Assembly (NCBI GenBank): GCA_010015655.1 | Contig: ML976744.1 | Coordinates: 98,060 to 162,059, forward strand | Length of the DNA stretch: 64,000 nt | Source: Bimuria novae-zelandiae CBS 107.79 | Lineage: Eukaryota; Ascomycota; Dothideomycetes; Pleosporales; Didymosphaeriaceae | Reading direction: 5' to 3' | In this document: positions 45,049 through 59,212 of the stretch, piece after piece | Layout: each line of letters starts with the position of its first letter | Numbering within the stretch: the first letter of the stretch is position 1 | Program-made: the position numbers and the translations under genes | Notes under the pieces: model-generated | Databases searched by the model: none | Seen by the model: the letters and a program-made list of their open reading frames with translations, nothing else | Told to the model about the DNA's origin: nothing

Positions 45049-46145
45049 ATGCGTTACCAATCCGCCCTGGTGCTGAGCACCCTCGCCGTCGGCCAGGCTG
45101 CCGCCTCTTCTCACGGCCACGCCAACTTCCACAAGCGACAGTGAGTAATTCGCTTGCCAGGGCTTAACGGAGCCGTATTGACATGTGCTGCAGCGATGTG
45201 AAGCGTGATGCCCAGGACGTCGACTGGAGCAACGTGGCTTTCGATCTCAGCAACGTGGACTGGAGCAAGGTCGACTATGGCAATGGAGCCGCCTCTACTG
45301 CCCCCGCTGCTCCTACTCCTACGCCTGCCGCCTCTGAACCCGAGGTTCTCGCTACTCCGGCCGCTGCTGAACCTGCCTCCTATGAGGCCTCCACTCCCGC
45401 TCCTGAGCCCGCCGCTTCATCCTCCGCGGCGCCAGCCCCTGCCGCGAGCAGCGAGGCCCCTTCTTCTGGGTCTTCGGGTAGCGATTTTGCCTCCGACATC
45501 CTCGATGGCATCGACGCCCTTGTTTCGAAGCTGGGTGCTCAGCTTGGCTTGAACTCGAAGACTGAGAACGGACAAATTTGGATTGGTGAGGGCGGTAAGC
45601 ACTCCGCGACCTTCACGAACACCGCCGACAAGGAGGCCACCCTGTTCTGCTGGGGCAAGACCACCATGTGGATCAATGCCAACCAGCCGCTGATCTCCAT
45701 CAAGCTCGGTCCCGGTGAGTCGCAAAAGCTCTCCGCCGCTGATGGCTTCTCCGGCGGATGCGGTGCCGCCTTCGACGATTCCAACCTGTTCATGGGCCTC
45801 CTCAACGAGTCCATCCTCGAGTTCACCTTCGGCGCTGGAGCCAACGGCTGCTTCGACATCTCCCGCGAGATCAACATGAAGGGTGTCAAGCTCACCGCCA
45901 AGGGCGCAAAGTGCACCAGCGGCTTCGACGGCTCCGGCGACTCCTGCACCTTCATCTGCACTGCTTCGGGTGCCGAACGCTGCGGTGAGGGCGGTGGTGA
46001 CTACGCCATCGATGTTGGCAGCTCTACCAACGGCCCCTGCATGGTCGGCAAGGACCCCTACACTGGCGATGCCGCCGGTGGCTGCCAGATGGCCGATGAC
46101 GGCGGCGAGCACCTCGAGGTCACCATCCACGGCTCTCGCTACTAG
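45049..46145 (+). CDS. Secreted Asp f 4-like protein
   Basis: Secreted or cell-wall-associated protein related to the Aspergillus allergen Asp f 4 group, biochemical role unknown. Exons 45049-45140 and 45194-46145 join in phase to 347 residues. Signal peptide MRYQSALVLSTLAVGQAAAS, then a Kex2-type site HKR at residues 28-30. Two near-repeats follow (DVDWSNVAFDLSN, DVDWSKVDY-like), then an Ala/Pro/Ser-rich linker (about 60-120) likely O-glycosylated. The conserved C-terminal domain starts near GQIWIGEGGKHSATF. It carries ATLFCWGKTTMWINANQP, SGGCGAAF, LEFTFGAGANGCFDIS and paired cysteines up to GGCQMADDGGEHLEVTIHGSRY. Codon use is strongly C-ending, suggesting high expression. Confidence 0.88.
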
Positions 46146-47368
46146 CCGCGTCGCTCGCCTGGTGTCTCTGGTGTCGGGTCGTTCTTGTGATTTTTTGTAT
46201 CATGCTGCTCTTTCTTGAGATACCCCCTGCGCAAACCTTCTTGGGTATCTCTTAAGAAACATGTTAGGATGCACGCCTTTTTCTGTACTATCCTTCTGTC
46301 GTATTCCGTACACCAATGTATATTTGTTTAACTGTTAAGTCATGCTAGATCTCCTTTAATGTAGTAAGTAAAAGTACAGCGTACCCTGTTCGTGCCTGGT
46401 CATGATGTGTTGTCGTAGCTCCAGGAGTGATGCCATTGGCCATACTTGACCCTGTCCTATCTCGTAGCGGTGATTCGAAGCCAAATTTAGGCTGCTTTGT
46501 CTGGACCAACGGACGGCGGGTACTCATGGTATTGAACGCTGCGCGGCGCTTAGGACGTGAGGGCATGTCGAGAAAGACAACTCCAGATGCGACGGGCTGT
46601 CAACCTCGCGTGCTGCAGAGGTGAACAGCTAGTCTTTGTACGCGAGTCGAAGTGCCGTCAACAACTCCGGCAGCGGATGTGTTCTCTAGGCATTCATCGC
46701 ACAATTCGAGATTCTGGTGTTGAGATGCAGCGTGTGGGCTGGATCCATGGGACTCCAAAAGGGCCGGCAGCGGATAGACTGATCGCGGTGCCGACACTTG
46801 CCTTAATGGATCCATTGCGTCGCAACCAGCCGAAGCCGTATCCGGTGTGATTGCAGAAGTCTCTCGCTGTGCGACGTCCACGGCTGGTAGCTTCAAACGC
46901 CATGGAGAGGCCGGAGGGATTGCCCCTTGCTCCTGCGTACGTGTTGCAAAAGGAAGCGGCGGAGAGCAGCGACCGATCGCGAAGGAGGAACAGGAAGGAA
47001 GAACGGCGCGATGAAAGCAAAAAGATTGTAGTGTTGAAGAAGGAAAATAGCAAAGGAACCTGAAGCTGGCGAGGAATGGATGCAGCGGAACCGAGGAATT
47101 TGGCAGGCACGACCACCCGGGCGGAAAGCACGATGAGAGCAAGGAAGCACACCCGAAGGCAACACGGCATCATAAACGCAACGTTACGTACAAGGTTTCT
47201 TGTGAGCTTTTCATTCATGCTAGCCTAAGAAAACAAACTAAATACTCCACATAAACCCAGGTGTCTATACTGGATGACTGCTGTAAACATGCTACTCATA
47301 CACGGCCAAAGCCGAAATGAAAGCTGGTTTCTCCGCGCAAACCCATGCATATGTCAGACTTTTATCAT
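46146..47368. other. Intergenic, convergent 3' ends
   Basis: Minus-strand ATG 47218 opens 174 codons with an N-terminal hydrophobic stretch, but two other frames are open over the same DNA and no family is seen. It probably includes the BiP 3' untranslated region. Confidence 0.45.
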
Positions 47369-48682
47369 CTACAACTCATCGTGGCCGGGCGCCTCGTCGG
47401 CACCCTCACCACCAGCTCCGCCATAGAGCTTGGAGGTGATGGGGTATGCGACGTTGGAGAGCTTCTCGAATTGCTCGTCGAAGTCCTCAGTGGCAGCGGT
47501 AGCGGCGTTCTCCTCGAGCCAGTCCTGGGTCTCCTTGATGGCCTCAATAATGGTCTCCTTATCCTCCTCCTCGATCTTGCCGCCAAGACCATCATCGTCG
47601 TTGACCTGGTTCTTGAGGTTGTACGCGTAGTTCTCGAGCTTGTTGCGAGCCTCAATGCGCTCACGGGTGGCCTTGTCTTCGTCGGCGAATTTCTCGGCTT
47701 CCTCAACCATGCGCTCAATTTCCTCGGCAGAGAGACGACCCTTGTCGTTCGTGATCGTGATGCTCTCAGCCTTACCAGTGCCCTTGTCGACGGCGGAGAC
47801 CTTGAGGATACCGTTGGCATCAAGCTCGAAGGTGACCTCAATCTGGGGAACGCCACGAGGTGCGGGACTGGGAAGCGGTTAGTGTTTGTACACGTAGAAG
47901 AGATTCAGCTGAGAAACTTACGGGATGTTGGTGAGCTCAAATTTGCCAAGCTGGTTGTTGTCCTTGGTCATGGAACGTTCACCCTCAAAGACTTGAATCA
48001 AGACTACAGGCTGGTTGTCGGCGGCGGTAGAGAAGATCTGGCTCTTCTTGGTAGGGATCGTCGTACCACGCTTGATCAGGTGGGTCATGACACCGCCAGT
48101 GGTCTCAATACCGAGGGTAAGCGGGTTAACGTCCATGAGAATGATATCATTAGTGGCCTTGTCACCAGAGAGAACACCACCCTGAACAGCAGCGCCGTAG
48201 GCGACAGCCTCATCGGGGTTAACATCCTTGCGAGCCTTCTTTCCGAAGTACTCCTCAAGCATAGCCTGAACCTTGGGGATACGGGTAGAACCACCGACGA
48301 GGACAATGTCATCGATGTCGCTCTTCTTGAGCTTGGCGTCCTTGAGAACCTGCTCAACCGGCTTGAGCGTCTTCTTGAACAGATCGGCGTTGAGCTCTTC
48401 GAACTTGGCGCGTGTAAGGGTCTCGGAGAAGTCCTCGCCCTTGTGGAACGATTCAATCTCAATCTTGGTGGTCTTCTGAGAGGAGAGCGTGCGCTTGGCC
48501 TTCTCGACCTCGCGCTTCAATTTACCCATGGTCTTCGCGTCCTTGGTGATGTCGACACCCTTGTCCTTGTTGTATTTCTTGACGAAGTGGTTGATGACAC
48601 GGTTGTCAAAGTCCTCACCTCCGAGATGGGTATCGCCAGCAGTCGACCGGACTTCAAAGATGCCCTCCTCGATAGCCAAGAT

Positions 48683-48713
<31 letters not shown>

Positions 48714-49614
48714 TAGACGAGGACCTGGCGTTCACTCTTGTCATCCAGCTTGTTAAGGCCGTAAGCCAGGGCGGCTGCGGTGGGTTCGTTGACGACGCGG
48801 AGAACATTGAGACCGGCGATGGTGCCAGCGTCCTTGGTAGCGGCACGCTGAGCGTCGTTGAAGTAGGCGGGGACAGTGACGACGGCGTTCTTGACAGGCT
48901 CGCCGAGGTAGCTCTCAGCCACCTCCTTCATCTTGCCCAAGACCATGGCGGACACTTCTTCGGGGGTGAAGGTCTTCTCGGTACCCTGTACCTCGACCTG
49001 GACGCGGGGCTGGCCATTCTGCAGACAGTGTTAGCAATGGACCACAAGCAAGCAGACTGTTGGGTAGCACCTACCTTGCTGATCACCTTGAAGGGGAAGT
49101 GCTTGATATCGTTCTGGACCTCCTTCTCGTTGAACTTGCGTCCAATGAGACGTTTCTGCCACTTGTCAGAATCCTATCCCACCACTAGCTGCCAGTTGTA
49201 CTCACGATGTCAAAGATAGTCCGGTGGGGGTTGCTCGCGTACTGGTTCTTCGCGGCATCTCCGACAAGGCGTTCCTCGTCGGTGAAGGCGACCCAGGAAG
49301 GAGTGATACGGTTACCTGGAAAGATAACTGTCAGCTTTGCTCGTGATTGCGGCGGTGAATGTGTGCTTACCCTGGTCGTTGACCATGATCTCGACCTTTC
49401 CGTTCTTCATGATGCCAACGCACGAGTAGGTCGTGCCCAAATCGATACCAATGACGGGGCCGGTGACAGACGTGGACTCGTCGCTCTTGAGAGGCTCCTG
49501 GTCCTCAGCGCGGGCTGTCCGCGCCATCATCAGACCGCCCACAAGGACGAGGAGGAGATAGAAGGCGATGGACCATGTTGAGCGCCGGTCTGCGCCCCGG
49601 GATCGCCGCGCCAT
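47369..49614 (-). CDS. kar2: ER-lumenal Hsp70 chaperone BiP/Kar2
   Basis: ATP-driven chaperone of the endoplasmic reticulum, needed for translocation, folding and the unfolded-protein response. Exons 49614-49371, 49315-49206, 49155-49075, 49018-47922 and 47867-47369 join in phase to 676 residues. A signal sequence with core [20 protein letters not shown] precedes AEDQE. Hsp70 signatures: [26 protein letters not shown] and [13 protein letters not shown]. The substrate-binding domain begins around [20 protein letters not shown]. The protein ends in HDEL, the ER retention signal, which separates it from cytosolic and mitochondrial Hsp70s. Promoter DNA upstream is purine-rich, with one weak GAA-GT-TTC heat-shock-like site at about 49975. 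Highly biased codon use fits strong expression. Confidence 0.97.
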
Positions 49615-52067
49615 TGTGGTGCTGCGTATGTGAACAGGCGTGGAGGAAGGTGTGTGTGTGTTTGCTCTACCGAGCACTCGCGTGGTGTGGTGGAGCAAGC
49701 AGAGGCTCCGGGTATCTCAAGAAAAAGAAAGGGAAGAAAAGACAATGGGCGAGAGTGGGCGAGTGAAGTGGAGGAGAGAAGTGAGAAAGAGTCGCGCCCG
49801 TCGTTGCGGCGTTATATGGGGTGTGTGGGCGCTGCACTTTTAGTAGAGGACATGTAGCATATTCGGGAAGCTATGACCCCTTGCCTCTTTCGGCGGCCCG
49901 AGAGCGCTCATCAGCCTCGATTTCACCTATTTTCATGCATTTCTACAGGACACGTTTAGCGAGCCCCGCTGCTAGAAGTTTCCGCCTCGCAAAAGAAGTA
50001 AATGTTGGCGTGGTACAGGCTACCGTACAGCCAGCTCCGGGAAGCTAGCACACACAGGCTCTGAGGAACAGGAGGTTGCGAAGGAGCTCTTGCTCTGAAA
50101 GCTGCCCGTCTTCAATTGCAACCGTGTTTTCTGCCTTCCTTCCCACCGATACCGACTATCGCATGTGCCAAGAAGCCCCGCCACAGGCCACTCTGTCCTC
50201 GAATGTGTCCTTTCACAGAGGCGAAGCGGTCAAGGCGGCGTTGTTTAGTCATCCTTCTCTGGGGTCGCCCACCAATAGCCGTGCACTCGAGATGCAAAGT
50301 GCAACGTCGCCATAACTTTTTGCCGCTGTCCTGTCCGCGTGGGCCGCACGACTGACTCTGAATAGGCAGTAACAATGCGGTGGCTGGCCCTTCTCTCTGT
50401 GCTGCCTCGTTGGAGAAGAGCTTCTGGACACGTAGTGACTTCGGACGTTGACTCACTCACCATCACTCTTTGTCCATGTCCAATGTGCGGATGCGCATGT
50501 CACCCGCTTGAGACATTCCAAGAACCCATAATGGATGCCTTTCATTTGAACAGCGCTTAGGACCTTGCTGTTGGGAAGTCCACTGGAGTGTGATCGAACC
50601 GTCAAAAAGTGCCCGCAGGAAATGTTCTACCGTGGTTCCCCAGCGCATGTAGTAGCCAAGTACTAAGCGTCGTGGGCCGTGCCTTCGCATCTTACCTTCA
50701 TCTTCACCGTTCTTTTTCTTGCCGGAAATAGGATTTCTGAGTGCCATCGATCACAGCACTAGAGGGTTGGCATTGATGAAACGCCAATGACGCCGGCCCA
50801 ACGCCTTTGCCAGGCGCACCAAGGCCGCGAAGCTTCGTGCTGGACACAGTGGCACGATGGGCCATACCTTACTCCTTTTTTGTGGCTCGCAGTCGAAGTA
50901 CGGACGAAGACGAAGAACGTGTCGAGGAGTCTAGTCCAGAATCTTCGAGTTTTTGGCGGTTGGGCGTTCATTCCCGTTTGACTTCACTACGCATCGTCAA
51001 TAAGTTCCACCTCAACATACACTCAATTGACACGACAAGAAACATCCAGAAGATGTGTCCGTCGTGCTGGCACACCGCATCCGATTCTTGAACATTCTGC
51101 ATATGGCATACGTTTTACTGTCGATTGCAGCACTAAAGTCTTAGCACGGCGAACTTCGGCAAGACTTCATCCGGTGAACGGCTGCATGGACAGACAGTCA
51201 CAGAATTGAGGGACAAAGACGTATGACACCATGCAGAATGTTTCTGAAGTGCATGGTAGCTAGACATTACGTGTCGGTCAGGCCAGAATTCGGAGGGCAA
51301 ATGGTGTTTGGTCCGAAGCCGCTTACTCAGTCTATCAAACAACCGCCCTCGTGTTCAAACAACAATCATCATTCCCTGGTAAATATACTGTGGGATAGTC
51401 GTATGTAAGATCAAATATGTGCCGACTACACTCAACAATTTCCTAGTTTGTGTTGCTCTTGCTGACATATTTGGCCGAGCGTTCGGAGCGACGACTGCAC
51501 CCCGACACCACCGAACGGTATCCACGAATAAGTGGGTTGCTTGAGAATGCTCCGAGAATACTGTACTCTGTGTTCAGCCAAGGATCCACTCACGAAGGTT
51601 GTAGGGGTTGTATGACCGAGCAACACTGCATGTATGCCTGTAGGTAAGCATACGCAACTCGGCTTACAACGCCTCTTGTAACCCATCGTGCCTATTCAGG
51701 ATATAGTCCCCCCACGTACTCGCATTTCTGTACCCTAATCGCAAGTCGAGCAAAATTTAAGCCCTCGAATGAAATGTTTCTATCCTTCAAAACTACTCTG
51801 CCTTAGAAATCAATATGCACGGTGGCGTGCCATGCCTTCTAAGGTAGGCGGGGCTGGCCGAATGTGCCCCACCGTCAAGGGTCTACCTACCTGTGATGTC
51901 TTCCGACAGAACGTCACTGATCGTAGTTTTCGGAAGAGTGGGATGGGTATAAAGCTCACAATGTCTCCCACTTTCGATTGCAGTGTCAATTGCTCTTTTT
52001 ACTGCTTAATACCCCATTCTGCTTCAGTTTTCTTGTTCCACTCGAGAAGAGAAAGTTACACGGGATC
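49615..52067. other. Intergenic, BiP promoter side and OYE promoter side
   Basis: 2.5 kb. Minus ATG 50747 (MALRNPISGKKKNGEDEG) is followed by a plausible GTAAG donor, but I could not find a convincing second exon. No other gene seen. Confidence 0.45.
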
Positions 52068-53444
<1,377 letters not shown>

Positions 53445-53765
53445 ATACCATAGATAATCACATAGACGGGGAATAGATGGTGGGAGTCCTATAGACATAC
53501 ATTGGACATTGTAATCAAGCCACCGTTTGAACATTCCTAACGCTCGGGTTCGGTACAGTGTTGGATATTTCAAAACTTCACTCGTCGAATGTTACCAAGA
53601 TTTCTCGGTCACGCAAGAGTTAAGAGCACACTATACGATGGACATTTTAAAGCTTCCATTGCCGGGCTTCAGCTACTCTACATAGCACTCACCCACCACA
53701 TATCCGCTCCCGGGTGACCACGTTCCCAAGTTTTCAAACCCAAAACCTCTCATACAGTGATGACC
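53445..53765. other. Intergenic between OYE gene and LINE 3' end
   Basis: Nothing recognised. Confidence 0.5.
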
Positions 53766-53771
53766 GGTATC

Positions 53772-53798
53772 GATTGATTGATGATGATGATGATGATG
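53772..53798 (-). repeat. LINE 3' simple-repeat tail
   Basis: Plus-strand GATTGATTGATGATG-type run, read on the minus strand as ATC/AATC units. This is a non-poly(A) tail, as in some fungal LINEs. Confidence 0.65.
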
Positions 53799-53961
53799 TC
53801 CATTTGGCTGTGCAGGGGTCTTGGCCCTATTTAGCCCCACTTTTAGCTGAGCCTGCTATCTAGCCCTATACGTATTGATCCCAAACTTCATTCCTCAGCC
53901 CATACCCGCTGTAGAAGGGGGTTTGCACCCCCTTTATCACAAGTACTGTATCCCCGCGCGC

Positions 53962-56900
53962 TTACAATTCCAACGATGGATTAAGCCTCCCAGTTCTGCA
54001 GGCGAATTTGATTGTTGCCAAGACCACGTCTAGATTCGGTTTCCATTGGTTACTAGGACCGTCCGGATGGGAGCCATCTGGGTTCATGCGTAGTGTTCTT
54101 CCACCAAGCATGTAGGATAGATCACCGTATCTGTCTCCCGCTTCTCTGATCATATCTTCTCGGAGGTGTGCGTACCTCTGGCATTGGAATAGAAAATGGC
54201 GCGTATCCTCCTTGCCCTGGCCGCAATCACACTGATCACCGCCGTCTGCACCTATCCTTACTAGGAAAGCCCGGAGTTTGGAGTGACCTGTCCGGAGCTG
54301 GGCGAGCATTTGCGCTTCCTTTCCCGTCAGGTTATCGTAGAGCAGCTTCACGTGGGGTCCTGGAAGCGCTGCATCTAGCTGTTTGAGGTGTCTCCCTGTT
54401 GTCCACTCTTTGGTCGGCCTTGCGGTCGGTATCGCTCCTTTTATTCTCGAGGCGCCTACTAATCGAAACCTACTTTGGAGTCCTGGGAGAGATACCACCT
54501 CGTTACGGGTTTTTGTTGTCGTCCTAGCGGATTCGTTGGCGGCTTCGTTCCCTGCTATCCCGGAATGGGCTGGGACCCATGCAAGACGAATCCTCTCGCC
54601 GTCCCTCTCGCGGAGGGCTTTGTTTACGTGCTCGATGATTAACTGTCCACTCTGGCGGGCTGGCTTCGCGATTGACTGTAGCGCAGTTAGGGAATCCGAG
54701 TATATTGTTGCGCCAGGCAGCGTTGGAGTGGTCGTTAATATAGTTTTCGCCCAGTCAACTGCTTCCTTAATAGCGGCCATCTCTGCAACGTAGACATTCA
54801 TCATATCCGTGGTCCCTATTGTGCGTTTTTCTTGGCCGACCACTCTTCCGTCTTCCCAGATTACTACGCTATAGCCCACCTTGTTGTTCCTTATAGATGC
54901 GTTCGTAAACATCTGTACTTCACAACCCTGCCTGTCGATACACTTGCTCTTCGCATCTTCTCTGTCTGCGCTGGTGTCTATTCGTTGTCTATTAGGTCTC
55001 CCCCACGGTGGTATAGCGAATCCCTTGATCGTTTCCATGTGATTGAGGGAATGTTTGAAGGACATTGCCATGTGCATGGTCGGGGACTTATACTATGTTT
55101 TGTGCCCTGCTATATTCGCTCTCTTCAACGGCTTCCATAGTAAACTAGCCTTGGGCAGTGTATGGACATCCACCCAGAATTTCGCAATCCTCCTTTTGAG
55201 TCGGCATGCCGTAGACGGCAGGTACGCCTCTGCACATGCCGCTTCCTCTGAGACGGAGCGGAAACAGTTCGTGACCGCCTTGGCACCTAGGCGTTGTATC
55301 GGTCCTAGCAGGTGCCGCATCCAAGCAGGCATCTCTTTGTCTAGGTACTGGGAAAACCATGCTGCCGATGCGTAGTCGATGCTGGCGGCGACCGTCGCGC
55401 TGAAAAGCTGCCGGGCGGTCGCCGGGCGAACGCCTCGCAGCCGAGACAGTGCCTGAGCACCTTGCCATCCCCGTTTTGCCGCTCTGGCAACGTGTTGTTT
55501 AAAGTTCAAGGCGCTATCGAAAACCACGCCTAGTATCTTGGCTGACTCCGCTGGTGGAACCATCGCTGGTCCTACGCGTAGCGCCTGCATGGGTCGCATA
55601 ATGTTTCCCTTGCTATGCGCGTGTACAAAGTGCATTAGTGTAGTCTTATCTCCTTCGAATGTGGCGCCGTGGCTCGCCGCCCACTGGAGAGCGTTTGGTA
55701 CCACTACCTGCTGCAGTGTTTTCATATTCTCTTCTATGCTGTCTCCCACGGTCCATCTTGTGTAGTCATCGATAAAGCCTAGTGCTCCCTTCGTCTTATC
55801 CACTGCTTCTTCCACCAGTTCGGCGTTGAAAAATATGTAGAGGATCGGTGAGAGCGGCGAGCCCTGCGGAAGACCAGGAAAGTCGATGTCTAGCTCTTCT
55901 GTCTCGAACTCGTTTACCACGACCGTCCCTTTCCTGGCGGAACAGAATAAGTCTACCCACCGTACTATGTTATCCAGAATCCCCTTAGTTGCCAGGATCC
56001 TAACTATAACCTCACAGGGCACTCCGTTATATGCTCCCTTAACATCAAAGCTAACTAAGGACAATGTTTTCCTATCACGCCACGCCTCTTTAATCTTCTC
56101 CACGAGAAGTACCAGAGCCTGTTCGCTGGAGTGTGCCGGCCTTGCACTAAATTAATTAGGTGGGAGGAGTCTTCGCGTCTCTGCCCAATAGGATAGGCGA
56201 GTGGCAACGATCAGCTCTAGAATCTTCCCTAGCGTGCATAGTAGCGAGATGGGCTAGTATGCTTTTGGTATCGTATAATCTAGCTTGTCAGGTTTCCTTA
56301 GCGGCAGTATGCGTGCTGTCTTGAATGTCGTCGGTACTGCACCTAGCATGATTGATGCGTTGAAAATGGCTAGGATCTATTTCTGTAGCACAGGCCAGAC
56401 CTCTTTCCACGCTACGTTTGGCAGTCCGTCCACCCCTAGTGCCTTCCATAGTTTAGTATGTTTAATTGCGTGTTCTACTTCTTCGAGCGTGAGCTCTGGG
56501 TTCTCCTAGATTTTAGTCAATGGGCGTTGGTGCGTCCTAATATCTGGGCTCGCTGGTGGGGTGGGTGGAAAGAAGGTTTCTAGTAGTACCGTGGCCTTTT
56601 CGCTATCGTTCTCGATCTCCTTCCCGTGATAATATAGGAGCGGGATGTCTCTAAAGCCTGATCCTACTGGTTTCAGGTACCTAGCTGCCTTCCAGATGTT
56701 GTTAGCGTCTTCGAGGAACCTTACCCAATGGTTTTTCTTCTTGATTCGAATGGCCGCATGGAATTTCCTTCTAGCTATTATAGCCTCGGCATTTAGATGG
56801 GTTGGAAGATTGTTTCCATTTCGAAGTGCATTTGTGGATCTGTTACGTAGTGTGGTGTATTCGTATCGTAGCATTGACAGTTCGTCGTCCCACCATGCTT

Positions 56901-57855
56901 TTATATACGGAGAAGGTCTGACCTCTAGAGTGTGCTTTCTTGTGGCCTCATGTAGCTGGCTAATAATCAGGCTGGTTTCCGTTTCTAGTTACGCCACCGT
57001 GTTAATAGCTAGTTAATAGTCTGCGTATGGCCTAAGTTCCTAACGAACCGCGTTCCAGTCCGTCTTCTGGTAGTTCGGCTACCGTCGCATGTGAGGTGTT
57101 GTGTCGTTTTGCTCATGAAATGTTGATATTATGGCCCAATGGTCTGAGCCATGTTCAACGTCGTGTATTTCGCATCGGATCATTTTCCGGCTCAACTCGT
57201 CCGATGCCATGGCTAGGTCTATAGTCGTCTTATCGGGTCCACATTTGAAAGTCTTTGTGCCCCTTGGCAGCATCGTGTTCATACCAATCTCGCACATCCA
57301 TTCAAGGATGGGCGTACCTTCTCCTTGCCTGGGCGAGTTGCAGACCGCATCGCCTCCCCACAATTGATCGTGGCGGTTGAAGTCCCCTCCCACAAATAGT
57401 TGGAGGTTTCTTCCCTACTTGTTCCTTGCTTCTTCCCACGCTGCGGATATTATTCGAAGTCGCTTAGTTAGGGTGGCGGTATTAAGTTCTCTCGTTGCTG
57501 ACGCGTCCAGGGGAACATAGACCAACACCCACAGGATAGTCTATGTGCCTGTTTTCAAGACCCCCGCCACAATATCGGGGGATAGGATGTTGATTTGCTT
57601 GACCCTCGCACTCTAGTTGACATAGACTAAGGATTGGAATAAGTGGCTGATTAAGTCCTGTCGCGTGATAGTTAGTCTAAGCGCACTCCAGTGGGCGTGC
57701 TGATATATATATAGTATACCTCTTATGTTAATAATGTAAGGCTCTGTAATCATAATTAACTTAACGTCTTAAAGGGAGCTATTATTAAGTATGCTAAGTT
57801 GTGCTTCTCTTCTTCTACCTGCGTTCGCTTAAAATATTGTGGTTATCCTAGACAT
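53962..57855 (-). pseudogene. LINE ORF2: endonuclease, reverse transcriptase, RNase H (broken)
   Basis: ATG 57855 overlaps the end of ORF1 by eight bases. Domain order: EEP endonuclease (VGGDFNRHDQLWGGD, VEHGSDHWAI) at about 57400-57120; reverse transcriptase with SFDVKGAYNGV, FPGLPQGSPLSPILYIFFNA and FIDDYTRW in the catalytic position, about 56100-55500; then RNase H, about 54930-54510. Stops interrupt the frame at least near 57829 (TAA), 57542 (TAG), 57415 (TAG), 57079 (TAG) and 56152 (TAA). The RNase H active site reads FTNAS and GNEAAN where FTDAS and GNExAD are usual, so two catalytic acids are Asn. The YADD-like box and the PQGSPLSP motif are intact. Not functional as it stands. Confidence 0.88.
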
Positions 57856-59191
57856 AAGGTGTTAGGGAGTAGTTTCGTGTTTTAGCGGCTCTAAACGCTT
57901 GCATGAGGTTTGTTTTCTCTTTCCTATATTCTGGACATCCTGGATCAGTAACCGTGTGGGCGTCACCGCACGCTGGACATTTCCTGTCCGTCTCTGTGCA
58001 TGCGTCTGTACGGTGTTTGCGTGAGCACCTTCCACAACAGGTTTCGTTTACACATCTCGACTGGAAATGGCCGTATTGGTTGCAGTTATAGCACCTCGTG
58101 GGTCTGGGTAGTCGTTGGAAGGTCTCTGCAAATGCGATTTGCCCTCCAATTTTTACTAGTCGATTATTAATGAGCCTATGAGCCTCTTCTGCGCTAGAGA
58201 GGAAAACTGCCATAGATCCTGTCTGTTTGCTCCCTTTTGACAACCAAAAAGCTTTCTTAATTTTAGTTACGCTATTCTCCGCGCAAAATGCGCCCGCGAA
58301 GTTTTTATTAATGGTGTGCCTGTCTTCCTTGACTACCGCTGTCCTGACAACGTCGTCTATCTTGACCGGGTACCATTCTTCTCCTCTAGTCCTAGCACCT
58401 TCGAATACTCGCGTGACCCATCTGTCCTCGGCCCGGAGGAGGGTAGCTTCCGCTTCCGTGGACGTGAGCACCCTGACGTGGTGGCCGCGGATTTGTATGC
58501 CCTTCACCTGGATATGTTTGGTGCTTTCATGTGCCTGTATGCCTGCCCTAATGCGAGCTTCGATCTCGGTGGTGGTCTTCAAGCCTGTGCTATCTATATC
58601 TTTAGCTCGCCGGATGTCGATAGTTATGCCAGGAGGGATCATTTTTCTCGACGAATCTTCGTTCATATTGCTTGCCAGTCTGGTAATGCCTGGGGACGTT
58701 TCGGCCGAGCGTGCCAGAGCTGAGGCGTAGGATCGAGGTGGAAAGCCGGCCGTCCGCGTGTGGGTATCCGCTATGGTGAGGGTCGAGAGGATCTCTGTTG
58801 CTTGCGATAATTGCGCCTTCGTATTTACTAACTAAGCCTTCACGAGCGATAGCTCTGTTGTCAGTCCTCCTACTGTCGCTCTGAGTTCCGTATTGTCGTT
58901 CTTTAATTCTTCCACCATAGCAAGTATGGCTGCCAGTGTTTCCTTGGTAGTCGCATCCTTGCCCTTGCCGACGCCATTCCCCCTCCTGATCGTCGTGACT
59001 GGTATCGAACGCGTTCGTATCGCTCTAGGTGCTCCAGGAGCATCCGTTTCTATCTCCGTAAGAGACTTAAGGTCGATTTCGTTATTCTCGCTTTGCGTGT
59101 TGGCGCTCCCTAGTTCGGCCGCTTTTAGTGTTTTGGTCCGAGCTCGGTCCGACCGACGCGTCTGGGACGCGTTGTTTACCTCCGATTCCAT
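57848..59191 (-). pseudogene. LINE ORF1 (gag-like, zinc knuckles) with one nonsense codon
   Basis: From ATG 59191 (MESEVNNASQTRRSDRARTKT) one frame runs 1344 bp to TAG 57848-57850 with a single internal TAG (58834-58832) between ELSLVKA and LVNTKAQLSQ. This is probably a former CAG, a RIP-type change. The N-terminus has a coiled-coil-like stretch (TLAAILAMVEELKNDN). The C-terminal half has CCHC-type knuckles: CYNCNQYGHFQSRC, then CCGRCSRKHRTDAC and CPACGDAHTVTDPGC. Such proteins coat LINE RNA. The remainder of the frame is intact, indicating a young copy. Confidence 0.88.
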
Positions 59192-59212
59192 CAACAACCC
59201 CTTTCTTCTTGT

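Noticed and set aside
46694..47218. Minus-strand ATG frame of 174 codons with hydrophobic N-terminus
   Set aside because: Lies in the probable 3' untranslated part of BiP and competes with two other frames. No family seen.
47345..49219. Plus-strand open frame of 624 codons antisense to BiP
   Set aside because: Long antisense frames over Hsp70 genes are a known by-product of codon bias. The stretch crosses three BiP introns, has no ATG-driven conserved domain and mirrors the sense gene.
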